Positions 17,901 to 26,374 are shown, counted from the stretch's first letter. The stretch: 64,000 nucleotides of DNA from Streptomyces sp. SAT1 (GCF_001654495.1 NZ_CP015849.1:1874501-1938500); one strand, 5' to 3'. The notes: generated by a model not told the origin, from the sequence alone. A program made the numbers and translations.

Positions 17901-18049
17901 CCGACAACGACGGCAAACCCGACCTGTGGGCCACCAGCCCCGACACCGGCAAGGGCCTCTACTTCTACCCCGCCATCACCCCCACCACCCACGGCACACC
18001 CACAGCCGTCGGCACCAACGGCTGGGACGCCTTCGAGGCGCTGAGCTGA
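14954..18049 (+). CDS. exported DNRLRE/FG-GAP repeat protein (1031 aa)
   Basis: Twin-arginine-rich N-terminus (MRTSRRRPW...RHRRRT) followed by a hydrophobic stretch and an Ala-Ala-containing cleavage region near residue 40, so it is exported. Residues about 100-330 resemble the N-terminal module that precedes YD/LamG domains in large Streptomyces secreted proteins (TYPDVLPGVDLKLQ). Residues about 330-495 look like a DNRLRE domain. Ig-like segments follow to about 735. From about 739 come four FG-GAP/VCBS blades with Ca-binding DxDxDG-type loops: GDLNGDGNSD, GDWTGDGYED, GDVDQDGNVD and GDADNDGKPD. The ATG was preferred to the adjacent GTG at 14951 because AGAAGGA is better spaced. Transcribed divergently from the RHS gene; a partnership is plausible but unproved. 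Confidence 0.88.
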   Translation: MRTSRRRPWHSRHRRRTLTGAAALAAGSLVLPLAVSSPVSAATAGTSAEVRPDPVAAASRKAAETGERVEVTAKRTEDTEVYANPDGSFTEDRHALPERVRKGHRLVPIDATLQPNPDGTLSTRATTVDVTFSGGGAGPMATVTRDGRSLSLTWPTALPAPVVAADSATYPDVLPGVDLKLQAGAGGFAQLLVVKTPEAAANPKLKDLQYGMSADGVDVKADPNGNLTAVNPAGQEVFTSPTPRMWDSSTAAPPQGLSRTTAQGTGNDGDGPDVPTGEFEPGYGAKQAAMDVKVTDTHLSVTPDQSLLTAADTHYPVYIDPVVSGGREAWTIAYKKYPNSSFYNGVGWGGSGSSTTTARVGYENETNGLAESYFRMDSNKLWDTNKQITKSTFRIKNTWSWSCTDRVVEVGLTGSISSATTWNKRPSWARTLSSVNQSLGWGSACPAGNLAFDVTSAAKDAASKKWPNITLGMRAANESDVYAWKKFDAHSAVLSTDYNTVPDPPTGLYTSPDTGKNCGTTTPYTVIGNTDITLGGKFTDSDDGTIKAHFILWPTGHGGAKNEVNSTVSTTSGTVSKLVVPKAKLAALLKDAGVTGTGTFTWYARAEDATASSAFSAQCHFQFDGTRPSHPPTVTSVQFPDGTDGWPENTSPVRTAGTFTLGNGGVSDVAKYEYWTDWDPTVRTATPATAGGSKDVTFTPVSAGPHFLYARSIDHGNNTSDRAAYLFYVKSPNVTDKPGDLNGDGNSDLYGVRTDGALWQYSGSGNGSLSVYTTASTTKFNGASITHRGDWTGDGYEDLIALTGSAGSRTLQLYPNNGYGYACTTKGEQADSGTCTADRQELTVDDPADNHWQNADQVLAIGDVDGPLDVDDDGVIDVPGFPDLLVKEGNLLWLYYGASIYSLDAASEPVLIGNGGWSGYDLIAPGDVDQDGNVDILAREKSTGALYLYPGTGPTGAGLASRVRIGTGWTPTSRPLIASGGDADNDGKPDLWATSPDTGKGLYFYPAITPTTHGTPTAVGTNGWDAFEALS

Positions 18050-18217
18050 CCAGCACCCACCCTCGCCGCGGGAGCCGTGTCCTCGGCTCCGACCCGGTCT
18101 GAGGCAGGGTCTCCGTTCAGTATCCGAGAACCGCTCCGAGCCAGACCGGCCGAGGAGCCTCCGTCTCTCGGTCGGCGCGAAGACGTCACTCAGTGCCGTA
18201 TCGCCCCGTCACAAGAG

Positions 18218-18247
18218 ACGGCCGGGCCTCCGCGGAGGCCCGGCCGT
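18218..18247. terminator. strong hairpin terminator
   Basis: A perfect 30-base palindrome (ACGGCCGGGCCTCCG and its complement) followed by TTTC, located between the convergent FG-GAP gene and the RND pump gene. It terminates one or both transcripts. Confidence 0.85.
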
Positions 18248-18266
18248 TTCCTGTGGTGAGGGGGTG

Positions 18267-21200
18267 TCAGACGCCCGCCGGTTCCAGGTCTTCCGTCTCC
18301 GTCCTGGTGGTCCGCTTCGCCTCGCGCTTCTTGGCCCGGCGTTCCTTGCGGAGTTCGAGCATGGCGTAGAGGGTCGGGACGAGGAGGAGGGTCAGGAGGG
18401 TGGAGGTGATCAGGCCGCCGATCACGACCACGGCGAGCGGCTGGGCGATGAAGCCGCCCTGGCCGGTGACGCCGAGGGCCATGGGGAGCAGGGCGAAGAT
18501 CGTCGCCAGGGCCGTCATGAGGATCGGGCGGAGGCGGTGGCGGCCGCCCTCCACGACGGCCTCGACGACGCCGTAACCCTGTCTGCGGTACTGGTTGATG
18601 AGGTCGATCAGCACGATCGCGTTGGTGACCACGATGCCGACCAGCATCAGCATGCCGATCATCGCGGGCACGCCCAGCGGGGTGCCGGTGGCGATGAGCA
18701 GGCCGAGCGCGCCGGTGGCCGCGAACGGGATGGACACCAGCAGGATCAGCGGCTGGGCCAGCGAGCGGAAGGTCGCCACCAGCAGCATGAACACGATGGC
18801 GACGGCCGCCAGCAGGGCCAGGCCCAGGTTCTTGAAGGCGTCGTCCTGGTCGGAGGTGACACCGCCGATCTCGGCGGTCGCGCCCGCCGGGAGGTCCAGC
18901 GCCTTGACCTTCGACTGGAGCTTGGAGCTGACCGCGCCGGTGTTGTCACCGACCGGCTTGGCGGTGACGGTCGCCGCGCGCTGTCCGTCGATACGGGTCA
19001 TGGAGACCGGCCCGTCGACCAGTTCGACGGTGGCGATGTCACCGAGCTTCACCGGTCCGAGACGCAGGTTCCGCAGCTGGGACAGGGTCTCGGCGGGCTT
19101 CGCCGACTTGATCACGATGTCCCGCTCGGTGTCGCCCAGGACCGCCTTGGCGGCCGTGGTGCCGCGCACCGCCTGGGCGACGGCCGCGCCGAGGGTCTGC
19201 TGGGTGAAACCGGCCGCGGCCGCCTTGTCATCGGCCCGCACCGAGACGCGGGGCACGCTCTGCGACAGGTCGCTGGTGACGTCGCTGACGTCGTCGAGTC
19301 CGGCGACCGCCTTGCGGACCTGCTCGGCCGCGTCCCGCAGCGACTTCGCGTCCGGCGCCTTGACGACGACCTTGAGGTCCTGGTCGCCGAAGCCGTCACC
19401 GGCGTTGACGGTGGTGGTGCCGATGCCGGACAGCTTGTGCAGCCCGGACTCGATGTCCTTGCGGACGTCCTCGGCGGACGCGGAGTCCTCCAGCATCACC
19501 TGGTAGGAGGCGTGGTTGGCGTCCGTGGAGCCGCCGAAGGCCGCCAGGAAGCCGGAGGAACCGACCGTCACCTGGTAGTCCTTGACGCCCTCGGTGCCGG
19601 AGAGCAGCTTCTCGACCTTCTTCGCCTGCGCGTCGGTGGCCGCCAGGCTGGTGCCCGGCTTCAGCTCCTGCTTGACGCTGAGCACCTTCTGGTCGCCCGG
19701 GTCGAAGAAGTTGGTCTTCAGCAGCGGGGCCAGGCCGAAGGTGCCGACCAGCACGACCACCGCGATCAGCACACTGGTGAGGCGGCGGCGGGTCGCGAAG
19801 CGCAGGACCGGCACGTAGAAGCGCTGGAGACGGCTGCCGGCCTCCTTCTCCTCCGCCTTGCGGCGGGCCTCCTCCGGATCGGCCGGCGTGTTCTTCGGGG
19901 CGCGCAGGAACCAGTACGACAGGACCGGCACGACCGTCAGCGACACCAGCAGCGAGGCCAGCAGCGCCACCGTCACGGTGATGCTGAACGGGCCGAACAG
20001 CTCGCCCACCAGACCGCCGACCAGCCCGATCGGCAGGAACACGGCGACCGTGGTCAGCGTCGAGGAGGTCACCGCCCCGGCCACCTCGCGCACGGCGCCC
20101 AGGATGGCCTCGCGGCGCTCCTCGCCGTAGCCGAGGTGGCGGCGGATGTTCTCCAGGACCACGATCGAGTCGTCGACGACGCGGCCGATGGCGATGGTCA
20201 GGGCGCCCAGGGTCAGGACGTTCAGCGACAGGTCGCGGGTCCACAGGACGATCAGGGTGATGACCACGGAGAGCGGGATCGAGACCGCCGTCACCAGCGT
20301 GGAGCGCAGCGACGCCAGGAAGACCAGGATGACCAGGACGGCGAAGAGCAGACCGAGCGCGCCCTCGGTGGTCAGGCCCTCGATGGACTTGGAGACGGCC
20401 GGGCCCTGGTCGCTGACCGTGGTGATCTTCGCGTCGGAGCCGAGGCTCTTGCGCAGCTCGGGCAGCTTGTCCCGGACGGCGTCCGAGACGGCGACCGCGC
20501 TGCCGTCGTGGTCCAGGGTGACCGCGACGGCGAGGCTGGGCCGGCCGTCGGTGCGGGTGATGGAGTCGGCCTTGGCGGGCTGCTGCCGCACGGTGGCGAC
20601 ATCGCCGAGACGGGCCGGTGCCTTGCCCGTGCCGGCGCCTGCCTGCCCGGCTCCGGTCTGCCCGGCTCCGGTCTGCCCGGCTCCGGTCTGCCCGGCGATC
20701 CGCAGGTCCTCGATCTGCTTCAGCGAGGTGAAACCGCCGCCGACCTGGACGGTCCGGCCGGCGCCGCCCTCGTCGAAGGATCCGGCCGGGACGGTGGCCC
20801 CGCCCGCCTGGAGCGCCTGGGCCAGGTCGGCGGTGGTGAGGCCCGCACCGGCGAGCTTCGCGTCGTCGGGGGTGACGGTGACCTGGAGGTCGCGTACGCC
20901 GTCCACGGTGACCTGGCCGACGCCGTCGACGTTCTTCAGGGCCGGGACGACCGTCTTGTCGAGCTGGTCGGCGAGCGCCTGCTGGTCCTTGCCGGAGGTC
21001 ACGGCGAGGACCACGGTGGGTATGTCGTCGGTGGAACCGGCGACGACCTGCGGGTCGACGTCGTTCGGGAGCAGGGCGCGGGAGCGGTTGACGGCCTGCT
21101 GGACGTTGGCGACGAGCTGCTGGGTGTCGTTGCCGTACTCGAAGGACGCCGTGATCACGGCGCTGCCCTCGCTGGCGGTGGCGGTGACGCCGGTGATGCC

Positions 21201-21428
21201 GTCGACGGCCTTGATGTTGTTCTCGAGGGGTTCGACGACCTGCTTCTCCACGACGTCCGGGGAGGCACCCTGGTAGGGCGCGAGGACGGACACGACGGGA
21301 AGTTCGATGCTGGGCAGCAGCTGCTGCTTGAGCTGGGGGATCGCGATGGCCCCGAAGACGAGCGCGACGATCGAGATCAGCCCGATCAGCGCCCGCTGCG
21401 CGAGGCTGAATCTGGACAGCCAGGACAT
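18267..21428 (-). CDS. RND-family efflux transporter permease
   Basis: 1053 residues with the AcrB/HAE1-like plan: a first transmembrane helix (residues 10-30), a large periplasm-type loop, TM2-6 with the signature IGRVVDDSIVVLENIRRHLGYG, a second extracytoplasmic loop and TM8-12 ending before a basic tail (KERRAKKREAKRTTRTE). The acidic pair of the VDDS motif, corresponding to the proton-relay Asp residues, is present. In a Gram-positive host it would act in the cytoplasmic membrane; no adaptor or outer-membrane partner is encoded nearby. Residues around 245-265 are a repetitive TGAGQ-type tract encoded by a 15-bp tandem repeat. The two-component genes lie upstream on the same strand (gap 202 bases) and may control it. 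Substrate unknown. Confidence 0.92.
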   Translation of the reverse strand: MSWLSRFSLAQRALIGLISIVALVFGAIAIPQLKQQLLPSIELPVVSVLAPYQGASPDVVEKQVVEPLENNIKAVDGITGVTATASEGSAVITASFEYGNDTQQLVANVQQAVNRSRALLPNDVDPQVVAGSTDDIPTVVLAVTSGKDQQALADQLDKTVVPALKNVDGVGQVTVDGVRDLQVTVTPDDAKLAGAGLTTADLAQALQAGGATVPAGSFDEGGAGRTVQVGGGFTSLKQIEDLRIAGQTGAGQTGAGQTGAGQAGAGTGKAPARLGDVATVRQQPAKADSITRTDGRPSLAVAVTLDHDGSAVAVSDAVRDKLPELRKSLGSDAKITTVSDQGPAVSKSIEGLTTEGALGLLFAVLVILVFLASLRSTLVTAVSIPLSVVITLIVLWTRDLSLNVLTLGALTIAIGRVVDDSIVVLENIRRHLGYGEERREAILGAVREVAGAVTSSTLTTVAVFLPIGLVGGLVGELFGPFSITVTVALLASLLVSLTVVPVLSYWFLRAPKNTPADPEEARRKAEEKEAGSRLQRFYVPVLRFATRRRLTSVLIAVVVLVGTFGLAPLLKTNFFDPGDQKVLSVKQELKPGTSLAATDAQAKKVEKLLSGTEGVKDYQVTVGSSGFLAAFGGSTDANHASYQVMLEDSASAEDVRKDIESGLHKLSGIGTTTVNAGDGFGDQDLKVVVKAPDAKSLRDAAEQVRKAVAGLDDVSDVTSDLSQSVPRVSVRADDKAAAAGFTQQTLGAAVAQAVRGTTAAKAVLGDTERDIVIKSAKPAETLSQLRNLRLGPVKLGDIATVELVDGPVSMTRIDGQRAATVTAKPVGDNTGAVSSKLQSKVKALDLPAGATAEIGGVTSDQDDAFKNLGLALLAAVAIVFMLLVATFRSLAQPLILLVSIPFAATGALGLLIATGTPLGVPAMIGMLMLVGIVVTNAIVLIDLINQYRRQGYGVVEAVVEGGRHRLRPILMTALATIFALLPMALGVTGQGGFIAQPLAVVVIGGLITSTLLTLLLVPTLYAMLELRKERRAKKREAKRTTRTETEDLEPAGV
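20643..20695. repeat. 15-bp tandem repeat within the RND gene
   Basis: About 3.5 copies of CTGCCCGGCTCCGGT in tandem. They encode, on the minus strand, the sequence GQTGAGQTGAGQTGAGQAG in the first extracytoplasmic loop. Because the unit is a multiple of three, copy-number change would lengthen or shorten the loop without a frameshift. Confidence 0.85.
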
Positions 21429-21630
21429 GGGTCAGGGTCTCTCTTCTGTGAGCGCCGGGAGCGGCAGGAGCGGCACGGGCGCGCAGCAGCGCCCACCCTT
21501 ACACCCTCAGGCATGGACACCCGGTGATCCGTAACCCCCTGGTCCAATTCCGCGCGGTACGCCTACTCCGGCCGCAGTACGCCCGGGTAGAGGCCGCTCC
21601 ACCCCTGGATGTACCGAGGGTGGAGGGGGC

Positions 21631-22314
21631 TCAGTCCACCCGGGGGCGGACCAGACCGGACTCGTAGGCGATCACGACGAGCTGGGCGCGGTCGCGGGCG
21701 CCCAGCTTGGCCATGGCCCGGTTGACGTGTGTCTTGACGGTCAGCGGGCTGACCGTGAGGCGTTCGGCGATCTCGTCGTTGGAGTGGCCGCCGGCGACCT
21801 GGACGAGCACCTCGCGTTCGCGGCCGGTGAGCGCGTCGAGGCGGGCGGAGCGGATGGGGTCGCGGCCGTCGTCGGTGCCGTCGCCCTGGGCGAGGAAGCG
21901 GGCGATGAGTCCCTTGGTGGCCGCCGGGGACAGCAGGGCCTCCCCGGCGGCGGCGATGCGGATGGCGTTCAGCAGTTCCTCGGGCTCGCTGCCCTTGCCG
22001 AGGAAGCCGGAGGCGCCCGCGCGCAGCGACTGCACCACGTAGTCGTCGACCTCGAAGGTGGTCAGGATGACCACGCGTACCTGGTCGAGGGCCGGGTCGG
22101 CGCTGATCAGGCGGGTGGCGGCGAGGCCGTCGGTGCCCGGCATCCGGATGTCCATGAGGACGACGTCGGCGCGCCGCTCCTTGGCCAGGCGCACCGCCTC
22201 GGTGCCCTCGGTCGCCTCGCCGACCACCTCCATGTCGGGCTCGGAGTCGACGAGCACGCGGAAGGCGCTGCGCAGCAGTGCCTGGTCGTCGGCGAGCAGG
22301 ACACGGATGGTCAT
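21631..22314 (-). CDS. NarL/LuxR-type two-component response regulator
   Basis: 227 residues. Receiver domain 1-120 with acidic pocket Asp9/Asp10, phosphoacceptor Asp55 in LMDIRMPG, the Thr85/Thr86 pair and conserved Lys107. A LuxR-type HTH spans about 158-222 (LTGREREVLVQVAGGHSNDEIAERL...TVKTHVNRAMAKL). The ATG overlaps the stop of the sensor kinase gene by 4 bases, so the two are translationally coupled. It probably controls nearby envelope genes such as the RND pump downstream or pspA upstream; the sequence does not show which. Confidence 0.95.
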   Translation of the reverse strand: MTIRVLLADDQALLRSAFRVLVDSEPDMEVVGEATEGTEAVRLAKERRADVVLMDIRMPGTDGLAATRLISADPALDQVRVVILTTFEVDDYVVQSLRAGASGFLGKGSEPEELLNAIRIAAAGEALLSPAATKGLIARFLAQGDGTDDGRDPIRSARLDALTGREREVLVQVAGGHSNDEIAERLTVSPLTVKTHVNRAMAKLGARDRAQLVVIAYESGLVRPRVD

Positions 22315-23627
22315 ACGGCGTCCCCCGGGGCGCGGGTGCGGGTGCGGGCGGTGCGGGGACCGGTGCCGGGCTCACCGGGGGTGCGGGTTCCGGTGGTTCC
22401 GGTGCCGGCGGAACGGGCGGTGGTGCCGGTGTCGGTCCTGACGGGAAGGATCGCATGGACGCGGAAGCCGCTGCCGTAGCGGGGGCCGGTGGTGAGGGTG
22501 CCGCGCAGGGCGGTGACCCGCTCGCGCATGCCGAGCAGCCCGTGACCGCCGCCGTCGGCGCCCGGGGCGCCGTCCGCGCCCGCGCCGTCGTCCAGCACGG
22601 TGATCTCCACGTTCGGTCCGACCCGTACGACGCTGACCTCGGCCGCGGCCCCGCTGCCCGCGTGCTTCTGCACATTGGTCAGGGCCTCCTGGACGACGCG
22701 GAACGCGGCCAGGTCGACGGCGGCGGGCAGCGGGGCGCCGCCGTCGGAGCGGGCGACCTCGACGCGCAGGCCGGCGCTGCGGAAGGTGCCGACGAGGTCG
22801 TCGAGCCGGTCCAGGCCGGGGGCCGGTTCGGTGGGCGCCTCGGGGTCGTCGGACTGCCGCAGCAGCCCGACCGTGGCGCGCAGTTCGTTCAGCGCGGAGC
22901 GGCCGGCCTCGCGGACATGGGCGAGGGCCTCCTTGGCCTGGTCGGGGCGTTTGTCCATGATGTGGGCGGCGACCCCGGCCTGCACATTGACCAGCGCGAT
23001 GTGGTGGGCGACCACGTCGTGCAGGTCGCGGGCGATGCGCAGGCGCTCCTCGACGACGCGGCGGCGGGCCTCCTCCTCGCGGGTGCGTTCGGCGCGTTCG
23101 GCGCGTTCGCGGATGGCGCTGACGAAGGCGCGGCGGCTGCGGACGGCGTCGCCGCCCGCGGCGGCCATGCCGGTCCAGGCGAAGATGGCGAGGTTCTCCT
23201 GGGCGTACCAGGGCTCGGGGCCGCCGAGCATGGCGGCCCCGGTCAGCACGGTCATGGTGGACAGGCCCAGGCGCCAGGTGGTGGGGCGGTCGGTGGTGGC
23301 GGCGACGGTGTACAGGGCGATGACGGCCGCCATGGCGACGGGGGCGCGCGGGTCGCCGGTGAGGCAGCCGGCCAGCGAGACGGCGCCGGTGACCGCGAGC
23401 ACGGCGCGCGGGGCGCGGCGGCGGAAGACGAGCGCGGCGGCGCCGAGGGCCATCAGCACCAGGCTGATCGGTTCCGGATGGCGCACCGCCCAGCTGACGC
23501 CGTGCTCGCCGCGCGGCTCCACGAAGGAACCGGCGACCATACAGACCAGCGCGCCCGCGGCGATGGCGGCGTCCAGCGCGCAGGGGTGCGCGGTCAGGCG
23601 GCTGCGCATGCGGTCGAGTCGGCTCAC
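22311..23627 (-). CDS. two-component sensor histidine kinase (HisKA_3 type)
   Basis: About 438 residues from the GTG at 23627 (MSRLDRMRSRL). An in-frame GTG at 23660 would add 11 residues that look non-conserved. Five to six membrane helices occupy about residues 20-160 with short loops and no large sensor domain. The dimerisation/phosphoacceptor motif RIARDLHDVVAHH gives His203. The N-box (FRVVQEALTNVQKHA) and a G-box (GHGLLGMRERV) of the HATPase_c domain follow. The C-terminus is a Thr/Gly/Pro/Arg tail. Kinases of this intramembrane-sensing type, next to pspA, often respond to cell-envelope stress. Overlaps the regulator gene by 4 bases. Confidence 0.92.
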   Translation of the reverse strand: MSRLDRMRSRLTAHPCALDAAIAAGALVCMVAGSFVEPRGEHGVSWAVRHPEPISLVLMALGAAALVFRRRAPRAVLAVTGAVSLAGCLTGDPRAPVAMAAVIALYTVAATTDRPTTWRLGLSTMTVLTGAAMLGGPEPWYAQENLAIFAWTGMAAAGGDAVRSRRAFVSAIRERAERAERTREEEARRRVVEERLRIARDLHDVVAHHIALVNVQAGVAAHIMDKRPDQAKEALAHVREAGRSALNELRATVGLLRQSDDPEAPTEPAPGLDRLDDLVGTFRSAGLRVEVARSDGGAPLPAAVDLAAFRVVQEALTNVQKHAGSGAAAEVSVVRVGPNVEITVLDDGAGADGAPGADGGGHGLLGMRERVTALRGTLTTGPRYGSGFRVHAILPVRTDTGTTARSAGTGTTGTRTPGEPGTGPRTARTRTRAPGDAV

Positions 23628-24378
23628 GCCTGCCAACGGTACGGGGCCGACACCGGACACGGGGACGCCCGGCGGGAAGCGGGGTACGCTGCCGCGCCCG
23701 CGGGGTGCCGAGGGAGAGGGCGGCGTACGGGCGGCCGGGGCCCGGCCGCCAGAACTCGCGGGCGTACGCCCGGCGCGAGCGACCGGTGGGGCGGGGCCGG
23801 GCCCGTGAACCAGCGCGGGCCCGTGAAGCTGCCGCGCCCGCCAGGTGTCGGAGCCAGGGCTTACGGGCGAGCGCCCGGCCGCCAGGAACTCGCGGGCGTA
23901 CGGCCCGGCGCGAGCGACCGATGGGGCGGAGCAGGGCCCGTGGGCTGGCGCGAGCGGCCGGTGGGGCGATGCGGAGCCCGTGGACAGCCTCAGGGCCTCT
24001 CAGGGCGCTCCGGATACGGGGCTCGGCGACCGTCGCGAAGGGCGCGCCTGCCGACCCGGAGCAGGGCGCGACGCACGGCGGCGGCGGGCGCGCCGAGCGG
24101 GCCGGGGACGGGGCCCACGAACCGGCCCAGGTCTCCTAGGCCGCTGCGGCACGAGGACCCGGCGGCCGTCACACCCGACCGACCCGGCGCAGGGCCCGGC
24201 GCAAGCGATCAGCGCAGACCGGCGGTGGAGCGGTGGACCCCCGGCCCGACCGGCACCGGGCCGCAAGCCGGGTGCGCGGACCGGGGCGCGCTCGGGCGGG
24301 CGGGGGGGTGGCGGGGCGGCGTGCCCGGCCCGGCGGTCGGGCCCCGCGGTCTGACGGGGGCCGGTCGCGGGGCGGGGT
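23628..24378. other. long non-coding spacer with repeats
   Basis: About 750 bases between the kinase and pspAA on a strand that is otherwise compact. No convincing gene in any frame. It contains a near-exact direct repeat of about 67-69 bp (23741-23807 and 23874-23942) and further degenerate copies of GAGCGACCGGTGGGGCG. The remainder is G+C-rich DNA without clear motifs. Confidence 0.6.
23741..23942. repeat. dispersed direct repeat (67-69 bp, two copies)
   Basis: Copies at 23741-23807 and 23874-23942 share CCCGGCCGCCAG.AACTCGCGGG and then CGTACG.CCCGGCGCGAG in order, with a few indels and substitutions. A third, shorter echo (GGCGCGAGCGGCCGGTGGGGCG) follows at about 23949-23970. The function is unknown; it probably arose by slippage or unequal exchange. 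Confidence 0.75.
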
Positions 24379-24657
24379 TCAGTTGGGGATGAGGCCGTCG
24401 TCGCTGAGCATGGCGCGTACGTCGTCCAGGCTGGCGTCCGGGGCGGGCAGGATCAGCTCGGAGGGCTCCAGGGCGTCGTCCGGGAGGGGCTCGCCCAGCT
24501 CCCGGACCCTGGTGAGGAGGGCGGACAGGGTCCGGCGGAAGCCGGGGCCGTCGCCCTTCTCCATCTCGGCCAGGAGCTCGTCGTCCAGCTCGTCCAGTTC
24601 GGCGAGGTGGCCGTCGGCCAGCCTCACCTGTCCCTCCCCCATGATCCGTACGATCAT
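24379..24657 (-). CDS. PspA-associated protein PspAA
   Basis: 92 residues, acidic, beginning MIVRIMGEGQVRLAD, the compact N-terminal strand pattern of PspAA-domain proteins. A helical acidic middle (AELDELDDELLAEMEKGD) and the short C-terminal DDVRAMLSDDGLIPN follow. PspAA partners work with PspA in membrane-stress protection. It lies 37 bases downstream of pspA on the same strand with a good ribosome-binding site (GGAGGG), so it is co-transcribed. No membrane segment. Confidence 0.85.
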   Translation of the reverse strand: MIVRIMGEGQVRLADGHLAELDELDDELLAEMEKGDGPGFRRTLSALLTRVRELGEPLPDDALEPSELILPAPDASLDDVRAMLSDDGLIPN

Positions 24658-24694
24658 GTCGCCCTCCTCGGCGGCGTGGCCGGGGCCACGGTGC

Positions 24695-25492
24695 TCACTG
24701 CTTGTCGAAGCGCGGGGTGTCCTGCGGCTGCTGCTGGGTCTCGGCCTGGCCCTGGCTGCCTTCGATGGCCTGGCGGTCCGCGGAGGAGCCGCCGGCCAGC
24801 TCGGCCTTCATGCGCTGAAGCTCCAGCTCCACATCCGTACCACCGGAGATGCGGTCCAGCTCGGCGGCGATGTCGTCCTTGGCCATGCCGGTGGGGTCGT
24901 CCAGGGCACCGGAGGCGAGCAGTTCGTCGATCGCGCCGGCGCGCGCCTGGAGCTGCTGGGTCTTGTCCTCGGCGCGCTGGATGGCCAGGCCGACGTCGCC
25001 CATCTCCTCGGAGATGCCGGAGAACGCCTCGCCGATCCGGGTCTGCGCCTGGGCCGCCGTGTAGGTCGCCTTGATGGTCTCCTTGCGGGTGCGGAAGGCG
25101 TCCACCTTCGCCTGGAGCCGCTGGGCCGCCAGAGTGAGCTTCTCCTCCTCGCCCTGGAGCGTGGAGTGCTGCGTCTCCAGGTCCGTCACCTGCTGCTGGA
25201 GCGCGGCACGGCGGGACAGCGCCTCGCGGGCGAGGTCCTCACGGCCCAGCGCGAGCGCCTTGCGGCCCTGGTCCTCCAGCTTGCCGGACTGCTGCTGGAG
25301 CTGGTTCAGCTGGAGCTCCAGGCGCTTGCGGCTGGTCGCCACGTCGGCGACGCCGCGGCGGACCTTCTGGAGCAGCTCAAGCTGCTTCTGGTACGAGTAA
25401 TCGAGGGTTTCGCGCGGGTCCTCGGCCCGGTCAAGGGCCTTGTTCGCCTTCGCGCGGAAGATCATCCCCATACGCTTCATGACACCGCTCAT
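24695..25492 (-). CDS. pspA: PspA/IM30 (Vipp1) family membrane-stress protein
   Basis: About 265 residues from ATG 25492 (MSGVMKRMGMIFRAKANKALDRAEDP), the standard actinobacterial start; the frame upstream to 25570 does not look like this family. The N-terminal amphipathic helix that binds anionic lipid is followed by a long Gln/Glu/Arg-rich coiled coil (about residues 25-220) and a short Gln-rich tail (AETQQQPQDTPRFDKQ). ESCRT-III-like proteins of this family oligomerise on stressed cytoplasmic membrane. pspAA follows, and the two-component genes lie further downstream on the same strand. Confidence 0.92.
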   Translation of the reverse strand: MSGVMKRMGMIFRAKANKALDRAEDPRETLDYSYQKQLELLQKVRRGVADVATSRKRLELQLNQLQQQSGKLEDQGRKALALGREDLAREALSRRAALQQQVTDLETQHSTLQGEEEKLTLAAQRLQAKVDAFRTRKETIKATYTAAQAQTRIGEAFSGISEEMGDVGLAIQRAEDKTQQLQARAGAIDELLASGALDDPTGMAKDDIAAELDRISGGTDVELELQRMKAELAGGSSADRQAIEGSQGQAETQQQPQDTPRFDKQ

Positions 25493-25774
25493 GGGCTTCG
25501 CGCGCCCCCTTCTGACGGACTCCAGCTCACAGCTCTGCGACAGAACCCACAGTACGGGCCCTGCAACCATTACCGCACTGTTCGGGAACGGATGCGGTCA
25601 TCCCCAAGGACGACTGACCGCGTTTCCGATCCGGCGTAGGGAGTAGGTGACCCCCTGTGGGCCCGGCCGGAGTGCGGACCGTCTTCCCCCTGTCCCCTGA
25701 AGACGTCCGGTGTTGCCGGATCGTTCCCCACCGGGCTGGGGTCCATGCGGGTCGAGCCCGTACCCTTGGGATTT

Positions 25775-26374
25775 GTGTTCCGTAGCCGTGCCAAGGAAGA
25801 GAAGGCGCCGGTCGCCGAAAAGACGACGGTGAGCATCTCCAAGCAGCCCCGTGACCCGCAGGCGCCCAAGGGTCGCCCCACGCCGAAGAGGAGTGAGGCC
25901 CAGGGCCAGCGCCGCAGCGTCGCCAACACGCCGACCAACCGCAAGGAGGCCGCCAAGCGGCAGCGCGAGGAGCGCCGCGTCCAGATGGAGCGCCAGCGCC
26001 AGGCGCTGGCCAGCGGCGACGAGCGCTACCTCCCGGCCCGTGACAAGGGCCCGGTGCGCAAGTTCGCGCGTGACTTCATCGACTCGCGGTTCAACATCGC
26101 GGAGTTCTTCCTGCCGATGGCCGTGGTCATCCTGGTGCTGAGCATGGTGCGCGTCGGCTATCTGCAGAACCTCGCGCTGCTGCTGTGGCTCGTGGTGATC
26201 GTGCTGATCGTGCTCGACTCGGTCCTCAGCGTCTTCCGACTGAAGAAGCGGCTGGCGGAGCGCTTCCCGGACCAGAGCCGCAAGGGCGCCGTCGCCTACG
26301 CGCTGATGCGCTCCCTCCAGATGCGCCGGCTCCGTCTGCCCAAGCCGCAGGTCAAGCGTGGAGAGCGGCCCTGA
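25775..26374 (+). CDS. DUF3043 membrane protein
   Basis: 199 residues from the GTG at 25775 (MFRSRAKEEKAPV), with TACCCT at 25761-25766 only 8 bases upstream and no Shine-Dalgarno, as expected of a leaderless transcript. The N-terminal about 95 residues are highly basic and Gln/Arg-rich (KQPRDPQAPKGRPTPKRSE). Two membrane helices follow (about 115-133 and 137-157) with a basic tail (RRLRLPKPQVKRGERP). Function unknown. Its TGA overlaps the start of the methyltransferase gene. Confidence 0.88.
   Translation: MFRSRAKEEKAPVAEKTTVSISKQPRDPQAPKGRPTPKRSEAQGQRRSVANTPTNRKEAAKRQREERRVQMERQRQALASGDERYLPARDKGPVRKFARDFIDSRFNIAEFFLPMAVVILVLSMVRVGYLQNLALLLWLVVIVLIVLDSVLSVFRLKKRLAERFPDQSRKGAVAYALMRSLQMRRLRLPKPQVKRGERP

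Noticed and set aside
18264..21527. A 1087-codon plus-strand open frame opposite the RND gene
   Set aside because: It is the complement of a well-recognised transporter gene and reads as Arg/Gly/Asp/Gln-rich sequence without domains; it comes from high-GC codon bias.
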